Part shown: piece by piece, positions 56,673 to 64,000 of the stretch
Position numbering within the stretch: the first letter of the stretch is position 1
How the letters are laid out: every line of letters starts with the position of its first letter
Origin: Natrialba aegyptia DSM 13077
Lineage (GTDB): Archaea; Halobacteriota; Halobacteria; Halobacteriales; Natrialbaceae
Reading direction: 5' to 3'
NCBI RefSeq assembly: GCF_000337535.1
Contig: NZ_AOIP01000016.1
Location: forward strand, 124,001-188,000
DNA length: 64,000 nucleotides
Program-made: the position numbers and the translations under genes
Notes under the pieces: generated by a model
The model's input: only the letters and a program-made list of their open reading frames with translations
The model's database searches: none
What the model was told of the DNA's origin: nothing

Positions 56673-58240
56673 CCGCCGAGACGTTTCGGGACTTTCTGGG
56701 GCTGCTCGCCGACGTCGGCGCAACGAACGAGATCACGACGCCGGTCTCGTGGGATCTCGAGGCGAGCGCGATTACGATGCGGGCGAACGCCACCGACGAG
56801 CGGATTCCGGTCTTCGAAACCGTCGAGTTCGACGGCGCGGACGCCCGCCTCATCGGCGACCCGTATCGAGGGCCGCGCGGGCGCGTCTTCGAGCACCTCG
56901 CGCGGGCGTTCGAACTGCCCGATCCGGCGGGACTATCGGGGCCGGCGTACTACGAACGGGTGATCGATCGACTGGCGAACCAGCGCGATCCGATCATCGT
57001 CGATTCGACGACGGCCCCCTGTAAGGAGGTCGTCCGAACCGGCTCGGCGGCCGACCTGCTCGAGTTTCCCTGGCCGTACATCCACCGGCAAGACGGCGGT
57101 CGGTACGCGACGCTAACGACGCTCGTCGCGCCCGATCAGGACGGCGAGTGGGGCCGGTGGTCGCGCCACCGCGCGATGATCCACGGCCGCTCGCAGGCGA
57201 GTCTGTTGTTTCTCGCCGGCGAACAGCTCCCGAATCGCTACTACTACGAGTTCGAGCGCCGCGGCGAGGCGATGCCGGTCGCGCTGACGGTCGGTGCGCC
57301 GCCGGCCGTAACGGCCGCAAGCGAGATGTGGATTCCAGTCGGCCGCCAGGAAGCGACGTTCGCCGGCGGCCTCCAGGAATCGCCGGTCGACCTCGTCCCC
57401 TGCGAGACGAACGACCTCCGCGTCCCGGCGTCGGCCGAACTCGTCATCGAGGGCCGCGTGCTTCCGGAGGAGCGCCTCGACGAGGGGCCGTTCGGCGACT
57501 ACTTCGGCTACGTCAACGGCCCGCGGCGATCGATGCCGGTCCTTGCGGTCGACGCGATCACCCACCGCGAGCGGCCGTCCCTTCCATTCTGCGTGGCCGG
57601 GTCGGGCGTCGGCGACGCCGAGAACTCGACGAGTTCGCTCCAGGTCGCAGCGGGCGGGCCGGACGCCACCCTCGGACTGCGTGCCGCGGGCTACGACGTA
57701 GCGATGGCCGCCCCCTGGCCGTTCACCGAGCGGACGGTCTGGGTGATCGCGACGGAGCGCCCTTACGCAGGCTACCTGCACGAACTCGCGAACTTCATCT
57801 TCACGACCTGGGGGATGCTCCACATCGACTTCTTCGTCTTCGTCGACGCCGGCGTCAACCCGCTGCACTCGCGCGCGGTGGTGGAAGCGCTTGCGCTGCA
57901 CGCCGATCCGGCGACGGACTTCCACCAGTTCGGCGTCGAGCGGATGCCGAAGGTGCCGCTGAACATCTACCAGACGCCCGACGAGAAGGGCAACGCGGCG
58001 GTCGGGACCTCGAAGTCGAAGACGGCGAAGGCGTACGTCGATGCGCTTTCGGACGGAGACCGACCGACGCGGGCGATCGGCGAGCGCGAGGACCGCGAGC
58101 GCGCCCGCGACCTGCTCTCGGCGGCCGGCGTCGACGGCGCGTTCGAGCCCCACTATGTGACCGACGCCGGCATCGACGCCGATACCGACACCAGAACCAA
58201 CACCAACACCGAGACCACGATCCACCGATCCAACCGATGA
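56669..58240 (+). CDS. UbiD family decarboxylase, catalytic type
   Basis: A 523-residue member of the prenyl-FMN-dependent UbiD family, which add or remove CO2 from unsaturated or aromatic acids. Seen are RHRAMIHGRSQASL near 166 (region of the cofactor Arg), SAELVIEG at 255 and EGPFGDYFGYVNG at 272 holding the catalytic Glu pair. The C-terminal 20 residues (DTDTRTNTNTETT) are low complexity. No UbiX (prFMN synthase) gene is in the window. The substrate is unknown. Confidence 0.9.
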   Translation: MTAETFRDFLGLLADVGATNEITTPVSWDLEASAITMRANATDERIPVFETVEFDGADARLIGDPYRGPRGRVFEHLARAFELPDPAGLSGPAYYERVIDRLANQRDPIIVDSTTAPCKEVVRTGSAADLLEFPWPYIHRQDGGRYATLTTLVAPDQDGEWGRWSRHRAMIHGRSQASLLFLAGEQLPNRYYYEFERRGEAMPVALTVGAPPAVTAASEMWIPVGRQEATFAGGLQESPVDLVPCETNDLRVPASAELVIEGRVLPEERLDEGPFGDYFGYVNGPRRSMPVLAVDAITHRERPSLPFCVAGSGVGDAENSTSSLQVAAGGPDATLGLRAAGYDVAMAAPWPFTERTVWVIATERPYAGYLHELANFIFTTWGMLHIDFFVFVDAGVNPLHSRAVVEALALHADPATDFHQFGVERMPKVPLNIYQTPDEKGNAAVGTSKSKTAKAYVDALSDGDRPTRAIGEREDRERARDLLSAAGVDGAFEPHYVTDAGIDADTDTRTNTNTETTIHRSNR

Positions 58241-59676
58241 CCGCCTTCCGGAATCACCTCGAGTTCCTCCGTCGAACCGACGACTGCTGCGCGCTCGACC
58301 GACCCGACGATCTCTCCCCGCAGGTCGTCGCCGCGGAGGCGCTTCGAGCCGGCGGTCCCGCGATCGAGTTGACGACCGATGGGCGAGCCGGCGTTGAACT
58401 CGCGAGCGGCGTCTACGGCGGTGTCGACCAGACGCGCGGTCGAACGCGGGGACAGCCCCGCAGCCGGTATCCCTGGACCCGCCTCGGGCTCGGCCTCGGA
58501 GTCGACCGCGATCCGGCGTACGTCGACGTGCTCGAGACCCTGCTCTCACTCGGCGAGCGACGGGCGGAACGCGACGTGACCTACGTCGAGCGCGCCGCCG
58601 CGGCGACTGAACTCGGCGTGCGGGAACTCGGCTTGCCGACGCCGCCGGACGAGGCCTGGCCCCGGTTCACGCTCGGCCTGCTCTCGATCGGCACCGATGC
58701 GGGATCGTACTGGGCACCGATCCACGGCGCGATCCTCGACGGACGGACGATCCGCGCTCGCGTTCCAGAGGCGATCGCCGCCCACGATCGGCTCTCGACG
58801 GGCGCGTCCGCCACGATCGCGCTCGGCGTCCCGTCGGAGGCGCTCGCGGCGGCGCACGTACTCGCGATCACCGACCGGCTCGCGACGCCGATCGAGGACC
58901 GCGGCGTCGGCGCGACGGTCCCGCTCATTCCCACCGCGGGCGGCGTCGTCCCGAGTTCAGCGGAGGTCGTCATCGAAACCAGCGTTGCGGACCGCCAGCC
59001 CGACACCCGGTCCGAGAAGCGCGAGTTCTGGGAGCGCCTGGTCCCGAGTACGACGCTGACGCTCGACGCCGAGGCCGTCTTCTCCCGCGAGGATGCCGTC
59101 GTGCCGTACACGCCGCTCGGAGCGGCGCTGTCGGACGATCTCCAGTTGGCGGCGCTTGCGCTGTCGGCGACGCTGTACGATCGGGTCAACAGCTACTGGG
59201 GCGTGTCACCGGTCGACTGGCTGTTGCTCCCGACGGAGGGACGGCTCGGGCTCTGCCTGGTCGCCTCGGAGATCCTCTACGCCGGCTTCGAGTGGCAACT
59301 GGCGAACCTGCTGTTTTCGCTGTCCGACTGCTTCGATAAGGTGATCGTCGTCGACACCGAAACCGGGCCGCGAAATCTCGGGCGAGTGCTCGGCGATAGC
59401 TGGGTCAAGGCCCACCCCTCGCGGGACTGGCTGTTCAGCGAGGCCGACGCCCCGGCCGCACGGCTGCCGGCCTACGGCCGGGACGGCGAGACGGGTGCGC
59501 GACTGTACGTCGACGCCACCTGGGACCCCCGTTGGAAGGACGAGTTCATCGCGCCGCGCGTGTCAGTTACCGACTCCTATCCGCCGGAGATTCGCGCGGC
59601 GGTTCGCGACTCATGGGCTGAACTCGGCTTCGAGTCCGACGGTGCGTTCGAAGAAGCGAACGACTCCGGGAGCTAG
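58237..59676 (+). CDS. Divergent UbiD-like protein
   Basis: A 479-residue relative of the preceding UbiD protein, starting at 58237 within its stop (ATGA). The fold blocks are kept: FTLGLLSIGTDAGSYWAPIHGAI near 140 and SSAEVVIETSV near 240. The segment that is EGPFG in active UbiD enzymes reads SEKREFWERL, so the catalytic Glu arrangement is not conserved. It may be a structural subunit of a hetero-oligomer or an enzyme with changed chemistry. The N-terminal 90 residues are short of the usual pattern. Confidence 0.8.
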   Translation: MTAFRNHLEFLRRTDDCCALDRPDDLSPQVVAAEALRAGGPAIELTTDGRAGVELASGVYGGVDQTRGRTRGQPRSRYPWTRLGLGLGVDRDPAYVDVLETLLSLGERRAERDVTYVERAAAATELGVRELGLPTPPDEAWPRFTLGLLSIGTDAGSYWAPIHGAILDGRTIRARVPEAIAAHDRLSTGASATIALGVPSEALAAAHVLAITDRLATPIEDRGVGATVPLIPTAGGVVPSSAEVVIETSVADRQPDTRSEKREFWERLVPSTTLTLDAEAVFSREDAVVPYTPLGAALSDDLQLAALALSATLYDRVNSYWGVSPVDWLLLPTEGRLGLCLVASEILYAGFEWQLANLLFSLSDCFDKVIVVDTETGPRNLGRVLGDSWVKAHPSRDWLFSEADAPAARLPAYGRDGETGARLYVDATWDPRWKDEFIAPRVSVTDSYPPEIRAAVRDSWAELGFESDGAFEEANDSGS

Positions 59677-59917
59677 CGTGTGCCGTCAGTGTTGGGTCGG
59701 TGGAAGGACTGGACGAGTAGCGTCGACCCGATTCTGCGAGTTCGATTCGTGATCAGTTTGCGGGCAATTGTGGCCGAGTCTTGCGTATACGAAACTGTTT
59801 ACGCAAGCGGGCGTCGGGGTATGCTGGCTGCTCGGCACTGAACACGGTTCATTGTTTCGCTCGATGGCGTAAAAATTACCGGAACAGTTATCATGACCGG
59901 AGTAACCGCTTCGGAGT

Positions 59918-61645
59918 ATGCCACCGGACCACAACCTGCCGGCCTACGACGAGACGCGCCAGGCGTTTTCGTGGGACGACGGTTACGAGGAAGCCGACTG
60001 GGACGCCCCGGAGCGGATAAATATCGCACACGAGGTCTGCGATCGCCACGCCGAAAACAAGGAGAAGGTGGCGCTCTACCAGGTCGGCGAGGACGGCGAG
60101 TTGACGACGCTTACCTTCTGGGAACTCGCCGAGCGAACCGACCGGTTCGCGAATCTCCTCGCTGAACTCGGAATCGAGCGCGGCGACCGGGTCTTCTCGT
60201 ATCTGCCGCGCGTTCCGGCTCACTACGTGGCGCTCGTCGGGACGCTCAAACGGGGTGCCGTCTTCGGCGGTGTCAACGAGCGGTTCGGGCCGGACGGCAT
60301 CGCCTACCGGCTCGACGACTGCGACGCGAAGGCGGTCATCACGACCGCCGACAACCGAGATACCGTCGAGGCCGCGCTCGAAGACGCGCCGTCGGTCGAG
60401 CACGTCATCGTCGTCAGCGACGACGGAACGGGGCTGCGCCGCGGCGACGTGAGCTACCACGCGGCCATGGAGCGAGCGAGCCGCGAGTACGAGACGGCCG
60501 AGACGAGCGGCGAGGACGACGCGCTGTTGTACTACACCAGCGGAACGACCGGACTGGCGAAGGGCGTCCTCCACAAGCACCGGTGGGTTGTCGGCGTCGC
60601 CACGACGCAGCGCTACGCCGCCGACCTCCAGCCGGGTGATTTGTACTGGTCAACGGGCGACCTCGGCTGGCTGACCGGCCCCATCAACACGCTCGGAGCC
60701 TGGTTCTGGGGCACCGCCCTGTTCACCTACGAGGGCGAGTTCGACCCCGAGACGTGGGCCGACCTGCTCGATACCTACCCGATCAGCGTCCTCTTCTCGG
60801 TGCCGACGGCCTACCGGATGCTCCGGGAGAACGAGAGCGTTCTCGAGGGAACTGCACTCGACCTGCGCCACGCGCTGTCGATCGGCGAACCGCTCTCGGC
60901 CGGCGTCGTCGAGTGGGGCGAGGAGACCCTCGGCGTCACCATCCACGACACCTACGGCCAGACCGAGACGGGGAACATGATCATCAACAACTACCCGACG
61001 ATGGAGGTCCGTCCGGGATCGATGGGCAAACCGCTGCCCGGCATCGAGGCGGACGTGGTCGATCCCGAAACCGGCGCGGTGCTCGACCCCGGCGAGACGG
61101 GCGAGATCGCCCAGCGCGGGGACTACCCCTGCTTCTTCGCCGAGTACTGGGAAAAGCCCGACAAGACGGCTGACTGCTTCGTCGACGACCCCGACGGCGG
61201 TGAACAGAGTGAAACGATGCGATCCTCGCCAGACGAAACGTCTGGCGGCGAGTGGTACCTCTCGGGCGACCTCGCGCACAAGGACGAGGACGGCTACTTC
61301 TGGTTCGAGGGGCGAGCGGACGACGTGATCCTCTCCTCGGGCTACCGCATCGGCCCCTTCGAGGTCGAGAGTTCACTCGGCGAACACGAGGCCGTCGCGG
61401 AGGCGGCCGTGGTCCCGAAGCCCCACCGCGAGCGCGGCAACATCGTGAAGGCGTACGTGGTGCCGGGCGGCGACGCGACGCCCTCGGAATCGCTCAAAGA
61501 CGAGATCACGGACCACGTCAAATCCGAACTCTCCGCCCACGAGTACCCCCGTGAGGTCGAGTTCCGCGAGGAGTTGCCAAAGACGGTGACGGGGAAGATT
61601 CGACGGACGGAGTTACAGGACGAGGCGGCGGCGGAGGCCGAATAG
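59918..61645 (+). CDS. Short/medium-chain acyl-CoA synthetase (Acs-like)
   Basis: A 575-residue adenylate-forming enzyme. The A3 loop is LLYYTSGTTGLAKG (near 208), followed by YWSTGDLGWLTG near 243, DTYGQTETG near 345, and the C-terminal lysine block ELPKTVTGKIRRTEL. This order fits the acetate/propionate/butyrate-CoA ligase group better than the fatty-acid ligases at the window start. An insert (GGEQSETMRSSPDETSGGE near 428) is unusual. It lies upstream of an acyl-CoA dehydrogenase and a carboxylase on the same strand. Confidence 0.92.
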   Translation: MPPDHNLPAYDETRQAFSWDDGYEEADWDAPERINIAHEVCDRHAENKEKVALYQVGEDGELTTLTFWELAERTDRFANLLAELGIERGDRVFSYLPRVPAHYVALVGTLKRGAVFGGVNERFGPDGIAYRLDDCDAKAVITTADNRDTVEAALEDAPSVEHVIVVSDDGTGLRRGDVSYHAAMERASREYETAETSGEDDALLYYTSGTTGLAKGVLHKHRWVVGVATTQRYAADLQPGDLYWSTGDLGWLTGPINTLGAWFWGTALFTYEGEFDPETWADLLDTYPISVLFSVPTAYRMLRENESVLEGTALDLRHALSIGEPLSAGVVEWGEETLGVTIHDTYGQTETGNMIINNYPTMEVRPGSMGKPLPGIEADVVDPETGAVLDPGETGEIAQRGDYPCFFAEYWEKPDKTADCFVDDPDGGEQSETMRSSPDETSGGEWYLSGDLAHKDEDGYFWFEGRADDVILSSGYRIGPFEVESSLGEHEAVAEAAVVPKPHRERGNIVKAYVVPGGDATPSESLKDEITDHVKSELSAHEYPREVEFREELPKTVTGKIRRTELQDEAAAEAE

Positions 61646-61706
61646 CGAGTAGCGAGCAGCGAGTAGCGAGTAGCAAGCAGCAAGCAACGAGTCGCAAGCA
61701 GCGGAT
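61644..61706. repeat. Heptamer tandem repeat
   Basis: Nine tandem 7-bp units beginning AGCGAGT, drifting to AGCAAGC and CGCAAGC toward the 3' end, directly after the acyl-CoA synthetase stop. The spacer to the next gene is short. Its role, if any, is not apparent. Confidence 0.9.
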
Positions 61707-61786
61707 GGCGGGTCCCGAGGAACAACTACCGAGACCCGAACCGACGCGAGACAGCGACGACGAAATCAGACACAACGAAGAACACC

Positions 61787-62953
61787 ATGAACTTCGAATC
61801 CACGCAGGAACGCGAGATGATCCGACAGACGGCGGCCGACGTCGCCGCCGAGTACGGACCCGAGCACTGGCGCGAGAAAGAACGAGCGGGCGAGTTCTCC
61901 GAAGCCTTCTGGGCTGAACTCGCGGACGCGGGCTTTCACGGCCTGTTGATCCCCGAGGAGTACGAGGGTGCTGGCATGGGGATGCAGGAAATGGGGCTGG
62001 CGATGGAGACCCTCTGCGCCGAGGGTTGTGGCATGGCCGGAACCTGGTACTTGGTCCTCACGGCGGGGATGGCCGCGGTCGGCATCCGCGAGTACGGCAC
62101 CGAGGCCCAGAAGGAGACCTACCTGCCGGACATCGCGAACGGGAAGCGAAACTTCTCGATCGGGATCACCGAGCCCGAGGCGGGGACGAACACGCTGAAC
62201 GTGGCAACGAAGGCCGAACGGGACGGCGACGAGTTCGTCCTCAACGGCCAGAAGGCCTGGATCACGTTCTCGGATCGCGCCGAGAACATGATCATCGTCA
62301 CGCGGACGACGCCCCGTGAGGAGGTCGACCGCGGGACGGACGGGATCAGCCTGTTCATCGTCGATATGGACGACCCGAACATCGACGTCTCGCCGATCGA
62401 GAAGCACGGGATCAACTACTCGAAGTCCTGTGAAGTCTTCTTAGAGAACGTCCGCGTCCCGGCCGAGAACATACTCGGCGACGAGGATGACGGCTGGTGG
62501 GTACTGGTCGACATGCTCAACCCCGAGCGGATCGGCTTCGCCGCGGCGGGGACGGGGATCGGCAAACTCGCCGCGAACACGGCGATCGAGTACGCTAACG
62601 AGCGCGAGGTGTTCGACGCGCCGATCGGCTCCCACCAGGGCGTCTCGTTCCCGATCACGAAGGCATACGCACAGATGGAGACCGCCGCGCTCATGCGCGA
62701 GAAGGCGGCCTGGCGCTACGACCAGGGCGAGGAGTGCGGCTACGAGACCAACGTCGCGAAGGCGACCGCGGTCGCAGCCGGAATCGAGGCCGTCAAGCAG
62801 TCCATGCAGGCCTTCGGCGGCTGGGGCTACGCCACGGAGTACGACGTCGAGCGCTGGTGGCGCGAGATCAATCTGACCCGACTCGCACCGGTCTCCCAGC
62901 AGATGGCGTACAATCACATCAGCCAGCAGCTCGGATTCCCGAAGTCCTACTGA
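61787..62953 (+). CDS. Acyl-CoA dehydrogenase
   Basis: A 388-residue FAD enzyme that oxidises acyl-CoA to enoyl-CoA. Signature segments are FSIGITEPEAGTN near 125, LNGQKAWITFSDRAENM near 152 and the C-terminal FGGWGYATEYDVERWWREI near 343. The catalytic Glu is probably in the E-x-D or nearby part of that last block. It is 9 bp before the carboxylase gene and belongs to the same transcription unit. Short-chain or branched substrates are likely from the neighbours. Confidence 0.94.
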   Translation: MNFESTQEREMIRQTAADVAAEYGPEHWREKERAGEFSEAFWAELADAGFHGLLIPEEYEGAGMGMQEMGLAMETLCAEGCGMAGTWYLVLTAGMAAVGIREYGTEAQKETYLPDIANGKRNFSIGITEPEAGTNTLNVATKAERDGDEFVLNGQKAWITFSDRAENMIIVTRTTPREEVDRGTDGISLFIVDMDDPNIDVSPIEKHGINYSKSCEVFLENVRVPAENILGDEDDGWWVLVDMLNPERIGFAAAGTGIGKLAANTAIEYANEREVFDAPIGSHQGVSFPITKAYAQMETAALMREKAAWRYDQGEECGYETNVAKATAVAAGIEAVKQSMQAFGGWGYATEYDVERWWREINLTRLAPVSQQMAYNHISQQLGFPKSY

Positions 62954-62962
62954 TCTACTAGC

Positions 62963-64000
62963 ATGTTCGACAAACTACTCGTTGCCAACCGCGGCGAAAT
63001 CGCCGTACGCGTCATGCAAGCGTGTGAAGAACTGGGAATCGACACCGTCGCGATCTACAGCGACGCGGACCGCAACGCGGGTCACGTCGAGTTCGCCGAC
63101 GAGGCGTACAACGTCGGCCCCGCGCCGGCGAGCGAATCGTACCTCGATCAGGAAACGATCCTCGAGACCGCCGACCGGGCGGGCGCGGATGCGATCCATC
63201 CCGGCTACGGCTTCCTCGCCGAAAACGCCGCGTTCGCCGCCCGCGCCGAGGACGCAGAAGGGATCACCTGGGTCGGCCCGCCGAGCGAAGCGATGGAAGC
63301 CCTCGGCGAGAAGACGACGGCCCGACGAGTCATGCAGGCGGCCGACGTGCCGGTCGTCCCCGGCACGAGCGATCCAGTCGACTCCGCCGCCGAAGTTCGC
63401 GAACTCGGCGACGAGTTCGGCTATCCGGTCGCGATCAAAGCTGCCGGAGGCGGCGGCGGTCGCGGGATGAAGATCGTCCGCAGCGCGGACGAAGCCGAAG
63501 ACGCCCTCGAGAGCGCGAAACGCGAGGGGGAAGCCTACTTCGACGACGCGACCGTCTACGTCGAGAAGTACCTCGAGTCCCCGAAGCACGTCGAGGTGCA
63601 GATTCTCGCGGACGAGCACGACACCGTGCTCCACCTCGGCGAGCGGGACTGCTCGCTCCAGCGGCGTCACCAGAAGGTCATCGAGGAAGCGCCGAGTCCC
63701 GCGCTCGATGCGTCGCTTCGCGAGTCGATCGGCGAGGCGGCCCGCCGCGGCGTCCGCGAAGCGGGCTACACGAACGCGGGTACCGTCGAGTTCCTCGTCG
63801 AAGACGGCGAGTTCTACTTCATGGAGGTCAACACCCGGATCCAGGTCGAACACACCGTCACCGAAGAGGTGACGGGGATCGATATCGTCCGGGAACAGTT
63901 GCGAATCGCGGCCGGCGAGGAACTCCCGTTCGCGCAGGAGGATGTTGCGATCGACGGCCACGCGATCGAGTTCAGAATCAACGCCGAGAATCCGGCCGCG
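62963..64000 (+). CDS. Biotin carboxylase subunit of acyl-CoA carboxylase, 3' end cut off
   Basis: The ATG at 62963 opens a frame that runs to the window edge for 346 codons ([16 protein letters not shown]). The ATP-grasp loop [14 protein letters not shown], the block [30 protein letters not shown] and the active-site [14 protein letters not shown] are complete. It carboxylates biotin with bicarbonate and ATP; with a carboxyltransferase it makes malonyl- or methylmalonyl-CoA. The C-terminal part, and any fused biotin-carrier domain, lies outside the window. Confidence 0.94.
   Translation, partial: MFDKLLVANRGEIAVRVMQACEELGIDTVAIYSDADRNAGHVEFADEAYNVGPAPASESYLDQETILETADRAGADAIHPGYGFLAENAAFAARAEDAEGITWVGPPSEAMEALGEKTTARRVMQAADVPVVPGTSDPVDSAAEVRELGDEFGYPVAIKAAGGGGGRGMKIVRSADEAEDALESAKREGEAYFDDATVYVEKYLESPKHVEVQILADEHDTVLHLGERDCSLQRRHQKVIEEAPSPALDASLRESIGEAARRGVREAGYTNAGTVEFLVEDGEFYFMEVNTRIQVEHTVTEEVTGIDIVREQLRIAAGEELPFAQEDVAIDGHAIEFRINAENPAA

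Noticed and set aside
57148-58236. Upstream extension of the second UbiD-like gene by 363 codons
   Set aside because: It runs out of frame through the first UbiD gene and is Arg-rich noise; the ATGA overlap at 58237 is the real start.
61644-61706. CRISPR-like array
   Set aside because: The units are only 7 bp with no spacers; it is a simple tandem repeat. The same applies to 35641-35680.

Overview
This window is chromosomal DNA from a halophilic archaeon of class Halobacteria. The evidence is high GC; strongly acidic proteins; RNA polymerase genes split as B''/B' and A'/A''; archaeal EF-2, uS7, uS12 and uL16; and many genes whose A/T-rich box A lies about 25-30 bp before the ATG, as expected for leaderless haloarchaeal transcripts. 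The lineage looks like Natrialbales, but that is an impression and not a measurement.

Layout. 1-5125: two tandem long-chain acyl-CoA synthetases (the first cut by the window edge) flank a phosphotransferase gene broken by an in-frame TGA. 5277-9652: an MBL-fold hydrolase, a CDF metal transporter, a fluoride riboswitch with two overlapping crcB/fluC genes, and a PhoU/TrkA-C protein. 9771-12722: serS, then a two-gene regulatory unit (winged-helix protein and HalOD1 protein). 12938-29754: the information-processing cluster rpoH-rpoB''-rpoB'-rpoA'-rpoA''-nusA ... rpsL-rpsG ... fusA, all on the minus strand. It is interrupted by a V4R-like protein plus aldehyde dehydrogenase, and by an MFS transporter plus a putative zinc peptidase. 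30024-31474: a duplicated tRNA-Asp unit with two extra tRNA 3'-end fragments, followed by an AT-rich PD-(D/E)XK nuclease gene; this is probably the scar of an integrative element.

31604-46563: a response regulator of Bat type, two isoaspartyl methyltransferase paralogues, a zinc-finger protein, an M23 peptidase, a zinc-ribbon regulator, an M29-type aminopeptidase, a Tat lipoprotein beta-propeller, type II GAPDH, Hsp20, a RimK-like ligase, uL16 and an M50 protease with CBS domains. 46644-48791: an ABC-2 exporter whose native permease survives only as two fragments around a compositionally foreign intact permease. 48888-55353: an oxidoreductase, the dabB-dabA inorganic-carbon uptake pair with an Lrp-type regulator upstream, and a small zinc-binding protein. 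55717-59676: a cold-shock protein, then a three-gene overlapping operon of an unknown protein and two unlike UbiD-family proteins. 59918-64000: acyl-CoA synthetase, acyl-CoA dehydrogenase and a biotin carboxylase (cut by the window edge), which suggests activation, oxidation and carboxylation of a short acyl group.

The points most worth following up are the fluoride riboswitch and its crcB pair, the two-UbiD operon, the replaced ABC permease, the tRNA-Asp duplication, the DabAB pair, and the phosphotransferase with an internal stop. No CRISPR array, rRNA or insertion sequence was seen.
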